DNA of 21,255 bases from CAZOKH01 sp964580315 (GTDB lineage Bacteria; Chloroflexota; Anaerolineae; Anaerolineales; Anaerolineaceae): the NCBI GenBank assembly GCA_964580315.1, contig CAZOKH010000064.1, forward strand, positions 1 through 21,255, in the 5' to 3' direction. The notes beneath the pieces were generated by a model. The model had not been told where the DNA came from and searched no databases. It saw nothing but the letters and a program-made list of their open reading frames with translations. Below are positions 15,338-21,255 of this stretch, one piece after another (positions within the stretch are counted from its first letter, which is position 1; each line of letters starts with the position of its first letter). The position numbers and the translations under genes were made by a program.

Positions 15338-15360
15338 GGTTCATACCTCTAGAATGTGAT

Positions 15361-16200
15361 TTACAGAAATCTCATGATAATCATGCGGAAAAGGTCACTC
15401 TCAGTGATGATGCCCGCCAAATCTTGTCGGCTGTTCATTACTGGAAGACAATGGATTTTGTTTTCCAGCATTAATCGGGCGGCTTCAATAATGTTGGCAT
15501 CATCCTGGATGGTCATTGGAGAACTCGTCATAATGAAACAAATAGGCGTATCCATCACCATCATGTTCACTTCTTGCCGTCCCTGGCTGACAGCCATGGA
15601 TGGCGATGCGCTCAACAAATCAGAGAGCGTAACAATGCCGACAAGCAAGCCGTCTTGAACAATTGGCAAGGCGCGAACACGTTTGACGGCCATCACTCGT
15701 TGGGCTTCCAACAAATTTGCATTGGGGTCGAGGGTAATCAGGTCGCGCGACATGTAATCGCTAACTTTGATCTTGACCGGCAGCAATGGAACTTCTTCAA
15801 TGATCATTCGGAAAACATCTGACGAGGTCAAAATTCCTGACATGTGTTTTTTGTCATCCACCACAGGCAATGCTGTAATTTTGTTGTCCAGGAGAAGCCT
15901 GGCGGCGGCGGCAATGTGCGTGTTGGATTGTGTGGTTATTACTGCTGCGGACATAATCTTTTCGAGCGGCAAATTACCAACCAGGCGATATTGATCTTTC
16001 CATTCTTTCAAGATGCTGGCGGTATCAGCACGCAGGAGATCGCGTTTGGTCACAATTCCCACCAACTCGTCATTATTGACAACAGGCAAAGCTCGAATGT
16101 TCATTTTATTAACCAGGCGCAGCGCGTCGTGTAAACGCATATGCTGGTCTGCAACGATCACTTCTTTTGTCATCCAATGGCTTACTAAAGCATGTTTCAT
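15361..16200 (-). CDS. Protein with four CBS motifs (two Bateman modules)
   Basis: The 279-residue product consists almost entirely of CBS motifs at about 6-57, 80-133, 145-197 and 220-275. Each begins with a VSHWMT- or IMSAA-like turn and ends with a G-I-V/L/I-T-x-x-D-L/V motif (GIVTKRDLL, GILTSSDVF, GIVTLSDLL, GIITESDLF). CBS pairs usually bind adenine nucleotides such as AMP, ATP, SAM or NAD. There is no catalytic or DNA-binding domain, so it probably regulates a partner. It is the first gene of the hydrogenase-type operon, 23 nt before the NuoE-like gene. The ATG at 16200 is chosen: an in-frame TTG 12 nt earlier overlaps the GGAGGA ribosome binding site. Confidence 0.9.
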   Translation of the reverse strand: MKHALVSHWMTKEVIVADQHMRLHDALRLVNKMNIRALPVVNNDELVGIVTKRDLLRADTASILKEWKDQYRLVGNLPLEKIMSAAVITTQSNTHIAAAARLLLDNKITALPVVDDKKHMSGILTSSDVFRMIIEEVPLLPVKIKVSDYMSRDLITLDPNANLLEAQRVMAVKRVRALPIVQDGLLVGIVTLSDLLSASPSMAVSQGRQEVNMMVMDTPICFIMTSSPMTIQDDANIIEAARLMLENKIHCLPVMNSRQDLAGIITESDLFRMIIMRFL

Positions 16201-16239
16201 TTTTTCCTCCAATTGATGATTGCAAGCTTAATATAAAGC

Positions 16240-16270
16240 AAGCGCAGGCTGTTTACATCAGCCTGCGCTT
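16240..16270 (-). repeat. 12-bp stem-loop in the leader of the CBS/diaphorase operon
   Basis: AAGCGCAGGCTG (16240-16251) and CAGCCTGCGCTT (16259-16270) form a perfect stem with a 7-nt loop. On the minus strand it is followed by GCTTTATATTAAGC rather than a clean T-run. A possible -10 TATACT (16285-16280) just upstream would put the stem at the 5' end of the mRNA. It could stabilise the transcript or act as a leader control element; a weak terminator is possible. Confidence 0.6.
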
Positions 16271-16319
16271 TAATTTGCGAGTATAAAAAATATTGCAAAT
16301 AGGGTTACATTAGTTCAAC

Positions 16320-16351
16320 ATTTTGGTTGATACGACTGAATTAACCAAAAT
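16320..16351. repeat. Inverted repeat upstream of the CBS/diaphorase operon
   Basis: ATTTTGGTT (16320-16328) and AACCAAAAT (16343-16351) are perfect 9-nt inverted arms with a 14-nt centre, about 120 nt before the CBS ATG. The size and AT-rich character fit an operator, but no regulator family is recognised. A second AT-rich repeat, ATTTGC/GCAAAT, lies between 16273 and 16300. The stretch 16201-16480 contains no gene. Confidence 0.45.
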
Positions 16352-16419
16352 CTTTGCCAATAAAATTTTTCCACAATATTTCAATAAAGCTCGCCCTCGC
16401 GCAGTGAAGGGATATAAAA

Positions 16420-16448
16420 CAAGAACAGCTCTGCATGGGCTGTTCTTG
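16420..16448 (-). terminator. Terminator of the solute-binding lipoprotein gene
   Basis: CAAGAACAGCTC (16420-16431) and GGGCTGTTCTTG (16437-16448) make a 12-bp stem with one G-T pair and a 5-nt loop. On the minus strand it is followed by TTTTATAT and lies 32 nt after the stop at 16481. This separates the lipoprotein gene from the CBS operon. Confidence 0.75.
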
Positions 16449-16480
16449 AAACTTGCTTCTCTCTTTTTGCTTTCCTGAGA

Positions 16481-17599
16481 TTATTCTTTAAACCACCTTG
16501 AGCTGATCTCCTCTGCAGTCATAGCGGGTAAACGGTAAAAACCATGTTCTACCACTTCCATGCTGTCTAACTTGCCCATCCACTCATCTAAGTTTTCACT
16601 GGTGATAATGGGGTAATCATATAACAAAGTGTTGCCCCATTTGCCGCCTAGCGCCTGCGGATTGAATTCCATCCCGGACAAATAAAACAATGCAGCATAA
16701 ACATCTTCATAGTCTGTGCCACCCGGCTGGATGGTGGCAAAGCATTTAAAATTAGGATCAGCATCCAACCAATCTTTCCAGGCGCTCAAATTATCTAACC
16801 GCGGGCTGCACAGAAACAGGGGACGCTGCTTTGTATCGTCCAGGTTTGCTATTGCCCAGAAAATATCCATTTGTTTTTCATTCGACCAGATGGCTTTGAT
16901 CTCAGGATTTGCTTTTACCATTTCGGCGATACTTTCTTGGGTAAAGCTCTCTTTCTCGTAACTGGCAGGCATGGCCGTGGCCTTAACATTGGGGTAAGCT
17001 GCCAGCACCTCTTCGATGATTTCCTGGGTGAAGCCGTTTGCCTCGAAATTGAAGTAAACGAATTCGCCTTCCCCTCCCATTTCTTCCATCATCCATTCCA
17101 GGCTGGCTCGTATTGAGAGGTATAAGGCGGAAAGGTTATAAATGTCAGGCTGTTCTCCGCTGTCAGCGTTCAACATAAATATGGGAATGGATGCTGCTTT
17201 TGCGTTCTGAATTTGTGGCCAGACCCCAAAAACATGCCACCGGTTGGAATAGGAAATGATGACATCCACATCTTTTTCTACTAACTCATCAATATCTTTC
17301 CCGCGTACACATTCCATTTTCGTCTCAGCGCATGCTTTCAATAAACCATCGACATTCTGATTTTCTTCTGCTTCGTAACCGAGAACATACCCATCTGCGG
17401 ATGGCAGGGTAAAACCTGGTTCTACTGTTGGGTCAACTGGTTCATTAGCTTCTGATGTAGATGGGATGGTAATTGTGAGTTCAACTGATGGGGCAGTCGC
17501 TTCAGCGGGTGCTGGAGAAGCTGGTGTGCCGCTGCACGCCGTTGCCAGCATAGTCCAGGAAATTAAAAGCGCAATGGTCAGTGAGATTCTTTTCTTCAT
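16481..17599 (-). CDS. Sugar-type periplasmic solute-binding lipoprotein
   Basis: The 372-residue product begins MKKRISLTIALLISWTMLAT and has a lipobox LATAC with C22. A Pro/Thr/Ala-rich linker covers about 24-65. The rest resembles type 1 periplasmic binding proteins (RbsB/sugar family): YVLGYEAEENQN, a segment VDVIISYSN, IPIFMLNADSGE, EFVYFNFEANGFTQEI and IKAIWSNEKQMD follow the alternating strand-helix pattern of the two lobes. It should be anchored outside the membrane and bind a small ligand, possibly a sugar. No ABC ATPase or permease gene is nearby, so it may serve a remote transporter or a sensor. AAGGAG 7 nt before the ATG supports the start. A terminator follows at 16420-16448. Confidence 0.85.
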   Translation of the reverse strand: MKKRISLTIALLISWTMLATACSGTPASPAPAEATAPSVELTITIPSTSEANEPVDPTVEPGFTLPSADGYVLGYEAEENQNVDGLLKACAETKMECVRGKDIDELVEKDVDVIISYSNRWHVFGVWPQIQNAKAASIPIFMLNADSGEQPDIYNLSALYLSIRASLEWMMEEMGGEGEFVYFNFEANGFTQEIIEEVLAAYPNVKATAMPASYEKESFTQESIAEMVKANPEIKAIWSNEKQMDIFWAIANLDDTKQRPLFLCSPRLDNLSAWKDWLDADPNFKCFATIQPGGTDYEDVYAALFYLSGMEFNPQALGGKWGNTLLYDYPIITSENLDEWMGKLDSMEVVEHGFYRLPAMTAEEISSRWFKE

Positions 17600-17754
17600 T
17601 GGGTGTCTCCTTGATGTGTTGATGGTTTAGTTTTATCGAAAATCTACACCTGATGTTTTTCCTAACAGAAATTCTGCGTCTGAGGGTTATTGCCATCATT
17701 TTCACCCCACAGTGAACTTCTCTCGGCATGTGGCTGATTTTATAGCTGAAGTTT

Positions 17755-17779
17755 CCAGAAAGCTTGATACCGTTTCTGG
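17755..17779 (-). repeat. Stem-loop downstream of the response regulator gene
   Basis: CCAGAAA (17755-17761) and TTTCTGG (17773-17779) form a 7-bp stem with an 11-nt loop, 39 nt after the response regulator stop. No T-run follows on the minus strand, so a terminator role is doubtful. Apart from it, the 218-nt gap (17600-17817) shows nothing clear; it should contain the lipoprotein promoter. Confidence 0.4.
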
Positions 17780-17817
17780 CTCATTGATCGAGACGAAAAA
17801 AATATGGGTCTTTTGAT

Positions 17818-18483
17818 TTAATTCTGGTTATTCCCGTCACCGATGACCAGGTAACCTTCCCGAATGGCATACAAGGCTGCCTGCGTACGGCTTTCCAGCT
17901 GCAATTTGGCCAGAATGCGGCTTACATGTGAATGGACAGTCGCTTTGCTTACTACCATTTTTGATGCAATTTCCTGGTTGCTTAATCCCTGCGCTATAAA
18001 AGTAAGGACTTCTCTTTCACGGTCGGTCAATGATTCAACTTCGCTTTTGGGGCTTTTGGGTTGAGCAAACTCATTCAGTAATTTGCGGGCAATGGCTGGA
18101 TGGACGGAGGATTCTCCGCGATAAACCTGGTTGATTGAGCGGAGTAAATCATCGGGATCAGAATCTTTCAAAAGATAACCGGATGCGCCGGCTTGAATGG
18201 CTGTAAAAACTTTATCATCTGTTGAGAAACTGGTTAAAACGAGGATGCGCGCATTGGGATTCTTGGCTCGGATCTGGCGGATGGCTTCAATGCCATCCAT
18301 TTCAGGCATGACAAGGTCCATGAGCACAACATCGGGGGTAAGTTGCTCGTATTTTTGGACAGCCTCTTTGCCGTTGTTGCCTTCGCCAATAATTTCAAAT
18401 GATTCATCCGTCTCAATGATGGCGCGGATGCCTTTTCGAACCACCGGATGATCATCAATCAGAAGAATTTTAATTTTTTCCAT
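17818..18483 (-). CDS. NarL/FixJ-family response regulator (LiaR/VraR-like)
   Basis: The 221-residue product has a receiver domain (1-120) with the acidic pair D10-D11, the phosphoacceptor D56 (VLMDLVMP), T84-S85 (LVLTSF) and K106 (YLLKD). A LuxR-type helix-turn-helix spans about 148-210 (SLTDREREVLTFIAQGLSNQ, VSKATVHSHVSRILAKL). Phosphorylation should promote dimerisation and DNA binding. The gene overlaps the upstream histidine kinase by 14 nt, so the two form a cognate pair. No target site can be named; the neighbouring lipoprotein gene is one candidate target. The ATG at 18483 is the expected start, immediately before the first receiver strand. Confidence 0.94.
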   Translation of the reverse strand: MEKIKILLIDDHPVVRKGIRAIIETDESFEIIGEGNNGKEAVQKYEQLTPDVVLMDLVMPEMDGIEAIRQIRAKNPNARILVLTSFSTDDKVFTAIQAGASGYLLKDSDPDDLLRSINQVYRGESSVHPAIARKLLNEFAQPKSPKSEVESLTDREREVLTFIAQGLSNQEIASKMVVSKATVHSHVSRILAKLQLESRTQAALYAIREGYLVIGDGNNQN

Positions 18484-20017
18484 CAGGTATCTCCAGAGTT
18501 ACTATTGTTCCATTTCCAAAGTCGCTTTCTATTGTAAGCGCCCCGGATAGTTTTTCAGCGCGTTCTTGCATGGTTTTCATGCCAAAGCCACAGTTTTCGA
18601 GATTTAGTGGATCAAAACCCTGCCCATCATCCATTAAAACTATTCTCGATTTATTTTCATACCTGTATGCCGAAATGACAATGTGAGCGGCGTGGGCGTG
18701 CTTGATGATGTTATTTAGGGCTTCTTGCACAACGCGATAAATATGTTCTTCCTGGTCACGGGAGAATGATGCACCTAAATGCCAATCAAAGGTAACATCC
18801 AATCCGCTGCGTTTTTCAATTGATTTTAATCGATGTTCAATAGCGCCCTGCAATCCGAGTTGGTCTAACATGAGTGGGCGTAATTCGAAAATTAGCAATC
18901 TCATTTCTCCCAGAGAATTGCGAAGTGATTCCTGAATTTCAGACAACTGTTTTTGGGCGGCATCAATATTGCCGCCATTTAAATGTTTTTGCATGGCGCG
19001 AGCATAGAGAGTCATTGCGTACAGCGATTGGCTTATTGAGTCGTGCAAGTCGCGCGACAGCCTGGTCCGTTCTTCTGATACGGCTGCCTGTTGTAACCGT
19101 TTGTATTGCCGGGCGAATTCAATGGCAAGCGTGGCCTGGTTTGCCAGTGAACGAGCTGTTCGAATTGTGTTCTGATTGACATAAGAGCGATTGTGATAAA
19201 TTCCAATGGCGCCCAATGGTTCTGTATCGCTGGTCAAAGGCAAGATGTAGAGCGCGGTTTCCATGTCTATTGGCAGCACAATTTGCTCTTCAAGATGCCA
19301 TTTGATTGCATTATCAAAGAATTCAGGGATCAAGTCGTGAAACATTTCGCCATTTTGAAAAACCCGTTGCAATTGCCCGCGATCATTAACCAGGTGAATT
19401 GTGCACCCCAGCGCATCGGTCAGTTGAAGGGTTTCGGTGCCAATGCGCTCCAAGATATCTTGAATATCCGTTTTCTTCAGCACTGTCCGGCTGATTTCAT
19501 TCAGGCTTAGTGACTCCAATAGTTTTTGATTGGTAATTTCGTAGAGACGCGAATTATCCATGACCAGTGTGATGGAACGAATAATGGACAGGATTAATTT
19601 CTCATCAGTTTCAGGCAGGTCAGGTAATGATTCGATCCACGATAAGAGAATGATCCCCAATAATTTGTTTTGATTCATTAAGGGATTGACCTGGATGTAA
19701 TTTGCTCGAAGCTCGGCAAGGACGGATTTTGAAAACTTCTGATTATCTTCAGGGGTGATTAAGAATTGCTGAGGATTTTTCAGGTATTCAATAAAAAAAG
19801 GATCTTTTTTAAGATCGGGTGATGTTGACCAGACCGCGCGTTTCTCTGGAAGGGTAAAAGAGCCGAGCAAAACCATTGGGTCTAGAAATTCACCCGAATC
19901 ATTCACCCCATACACGATCAGTTGATCAGCCCGGGATGGTTCAAGCAGCGTCCAGGCCAGCTCTTTTACAGCGGGTAGAAGGTGGGGAACTTCTTCGGGT
20001 GTGTGTGCGAATACCAT
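18470..20017 (-). CDS. Soluble GAF-domain histidine kinase (HisKA_3 / NarL-partner type)
   Basis: The 515-residue product has no signal peptide or membrane segment. Two GAF-like regions (about 15-155 and 180-305) precede a HisKA_3 dimerisation domain with the phosphoacceptor in RLSRDLHDSISQSLYAM (H325). An HATPase domain follows, with the N box VVQEALNNIIKHAHA, then DDGQGFDP, GFGMKTMQERAEKL and GNGTIVTLEIP. This layout is typical of NarX/LiaS-type kinases that pair with NarL-type regulators, here the overlapping downstream gene. The input is likely cytoplasmic (small molecule, redox or gas), but no cofactor-binding motif is evident. It begins 61 nt after the rRNA methyltransferase gene stop and may be cotranscribed with it. 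A weak AAGG lies 11-12 nt before the ATG. Confidence 0.93.
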   Translation of the reverse strand: MVFAHTPEEVPHLLPAVKELAWTLLEPSRADQLIVYGVNDSGEFLDPMVLLGSFTLPEKRAVWSTSPDLKKDPFFIEYLKNPQQFLITPEDNQKFSKSVLAELRANYIQVNPLMNQNKLLGIILLSWIESLPDLPETDEKLILSIIRSITLVMDNSRLYEITNQKLLESLSLNEISRTVLKKTDIQDILERIGTETLQLTDALGCTIHLVNDRGQLQRVFQNGEMFHDLIPEFFDNAIKWHLEEQIVLPIDMETALYILPLTSDTEPLGAIGIYHNRSYVNQNTIRTARSLANQATLAIEFARQYKRLQQAAVSEERTRLSRDLHDSISQSLYAMTLYARAMQKHLNGGNIDAAQKQLSEIQESLRNSLGEMRLLIFELRPLMLDQLGLQGAIEHRLKSIEKRSGLDVTFDWHLGASFSRDQEEHIYRVVQEALNNIIKHAHAAHIVISAYRYENKSRIVLMDDGQGFDPLNLENCGFGMKTMQERAEKLSGALTIESDFGNGTIVTLEIPDGKN

Positions 20018-20078
20018 TATTTGAGATACCTTAGATTACAAGCGATTTGCGAAAAGGAGACAGTCAATAAACTTTGCG

Positions 20079-21255
20079 CTAAACCTGGCAGAGCAATCCC
20101 TTCAAATACTCTCCCTGGGGAAAATTCAAAGAGATGGGATGATCGGGTGATTGTGAGAAGTGTTCAAGGATGCGGGCATCCACTTTTGCGTCCCAGGCTG
20201 CGCCGGCAACAATCTTTTGGAATAAATCAGCGGAAATGCCACCGGAGCAGGAGAATGTGGCCAACAAACCGCCTGGATTGAGCAGTTTAAACGCCAGCAA
20301 GTTAATATCTTTATAACCGCGAGCCGCTTTTTCAGCCTGTGCTGCTGTGGGGGCAAATTTGGGCGGGTCAAGAATAATCATGTCAAATTTTCGCGCCTGG
20401 TCACGGTAGCGACGCAGCAATTCAAAAACATCACCCTGCTGCCATTCCGTGCGATCAGTTGGCAGGCGGTTGAGGGTGATGTTTTCCAATGCCAGGCTGA
20501 TGGCTTCGGCAGAACTGTCCACCGATAAAACGCGGCTGGCATTTCCGGCCAGGGCATAGGCTGTGAAAGCGCCCGTGTAGCAAAAACAATTCAATGTGTC
20601 TCGGCCGGCGGCATAGGTTTGGATAATCTGGCGATTGCGGCGTTGATCCAGATAGAAACCGGTTTTTTGCCCCGAACAATAATCGACATAGAATTGGAGA
20701 CCATTTTCCTGGATGACCTGCCGTGATGATGAAAAATCTCCATGCAACGGACCGGTGCGATTGGGCAATCCTTCCAATTGACGCACATCGGCGTCGGAGC
20801 GCTCATAAAGCCTGGTTTTCCCCGTGATCTCCATGATGGCTTTAACGATGACATCTCGCCAGAACTCAGCGCCCGTGGTCAGGCATTGTAAAACAAGCAA
20901 ATCATCATACTGGTCAAGGATGATCCCGGGCAGGCCGTCTGATTCTGCGTGAACCAGGCGCACGGCGTTGGTTTGATTGGATTGTAAAATTGGGTTTCGA
21001 TAACCAACGGCGCGCGCCAGGCGGTTTTGAAAGAACCCGTCATCAATTTCTTCCTGTGGATCATAAGTCCACATGCGCGCAATGATGCTTGAATTTGGTG
21101 AATAAGCCGCTTTTCCCAACAGATCACCACCTGATGACATCACCAGGACAGTACCGCCGGGAGATTGAGGTGGGTTGCAATATTCCACTGCGCCGGAAAA
21201 AATCCAGGGGTGTCCGCGCTGGACCGGCACGTCGCGGCCGGGTTTCAGAATCAAG
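20079..21255 (-). CDS. rlmI: 23S rRNA cytosine methyltransferase, RlmI-like, 5' end cut by window edge
   Basis: About 391 residues are in view and align by eye along nearly the full length of E. coli RlmI, which makes m5C1962 in 23S rRNA. A PUA domain comes first (KPGRDVPVQRGHPWIFSGAV), followed by YDQ and QKTGFYLDQRRNR. The SAM-binding domain has LNCFCYTGAF and the motif DPPKFAP, and then TFSCSG with the Cys expected to attack cytosine. The C-terminus ends YLKGLLCQV, like RlmI. RlmI begins with a few more residues than are visible here, so the true start is probably beyond base 21255; the TTG at 21254 is an edge artefact. A cytoplasmic SAM-dependent enzyme. Confidence 0.9.
   Translation of the reverse strand, partial: LILKPGRDVPVQRGHPWIFSGAVEYCNPPQSPGGTVLVMSSGGDLLGKAAYSPNSSIIARMWTYDPQEEIDDGFFQNRLARAVGYRNPILQSNQTNAVRLVHAESDGLPGIILDQYDDLLVLQCLTTGAEFWRDVIVKAIMEITGKTRLYERSDADVRQLEGLPNRTGPLHGDFSSSRQVIQENGLQFYVDYCSGQKTGFYLDQRRNRQIIQTYAAGRDTLNCFCYTGAFTAYALAGNASRVLSVDSSAEAISLALENITLNRLPTDRTEWQQGDVFELLRRYRDQARKFDMIILDPPKFAPTAAQAEKAARGYKDINLLAFKLLNPGGLLATFSCSGGISADLFQKIVAGAAWDAKVDARILEHFSQSPDHPISLNFPQGEYLKGLLCQV

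Noticed and set aside
16201..16212. TTG start for the CBS protein 12 nt before the ATG
   Set aside because: The TTG is part of the TTGGAGGA ribosome binding site that serves the ATG at 16200.

Overview
The window looks like a chromosomal segment from a Chloroflexota bacterium, most likely class Anaerolineae. This is inferred from protein style only: Thr/Pro-rich linkers, a Tat-exported L,D-transpeptidase, CapA-like lipoproteins with an extra N-terminal domain, and a zinc-ribbon/LysM membrane protein. No rRNA or marker-gene comparison was possible. It reads as ordinary chromosome: no insertion sequence, phage gene, integrase or CRISPR array was seen.

Left part (1-6650). The minus strand carries the 5' end of a gene running off the left edge (tentatively an amylase-family protein) and, upstream of it, an SCP-x/archaeal-type thiolase. 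A divergent intergenic region with an inverted repeat separates these from a plus-strand run: two tandem paralogous CapA-like lipoproteins, a cyclase-family metal hydrolase whose ATG directly follows the second CapA stop codon, and thioredoxin reductase, ending at a strong bidirectional terminator.

Middle part (6650-11120). A zinc-ribbon/TM/double-LysM protein (minus) is divergent from hemW (plus). Two minus-strand cell-envelope genes follow: a YkuD L,D-transpeptidase whose promoter region holds a 35-bp near-perfect palindrome, and a small TTG-start lipoprotein. A tRNA-Pro(GGG) with its own promoter and terminator closes this part.

Hydrogenase-type operon (11191-16200, minus, transcribed right to left). 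Gene order is a four-CBS-motif protein, NuoE-like subunit, NuoF-like subunit, thioredoxin-fold [2Fe-2S] protein, PAS protein and SpoIIE-type phosphatase. Spacing is tight, with overlaps of 14 nt and 4 nt and one start codon that directly follows a stop. The partners are those known from NAD-linked and sensory [FeFe]-hydrogenase loci, but no hydrogenase catalytic gene lies in the window. The set could link NAD(H) redox state and adenylate level to a phosphatase output. This is the most interesting part of the window.

Right part (16420-21255, minus). An orphan sugar-type solute-binding lipoprotein ends at a terminator. Upstream lies a soluble GAF/HisKA_3 histidine kinase overlapping its NarL-family response regulator, preceded by an RlmI-type 23S rRNA methyltransferase cut by the right edge.
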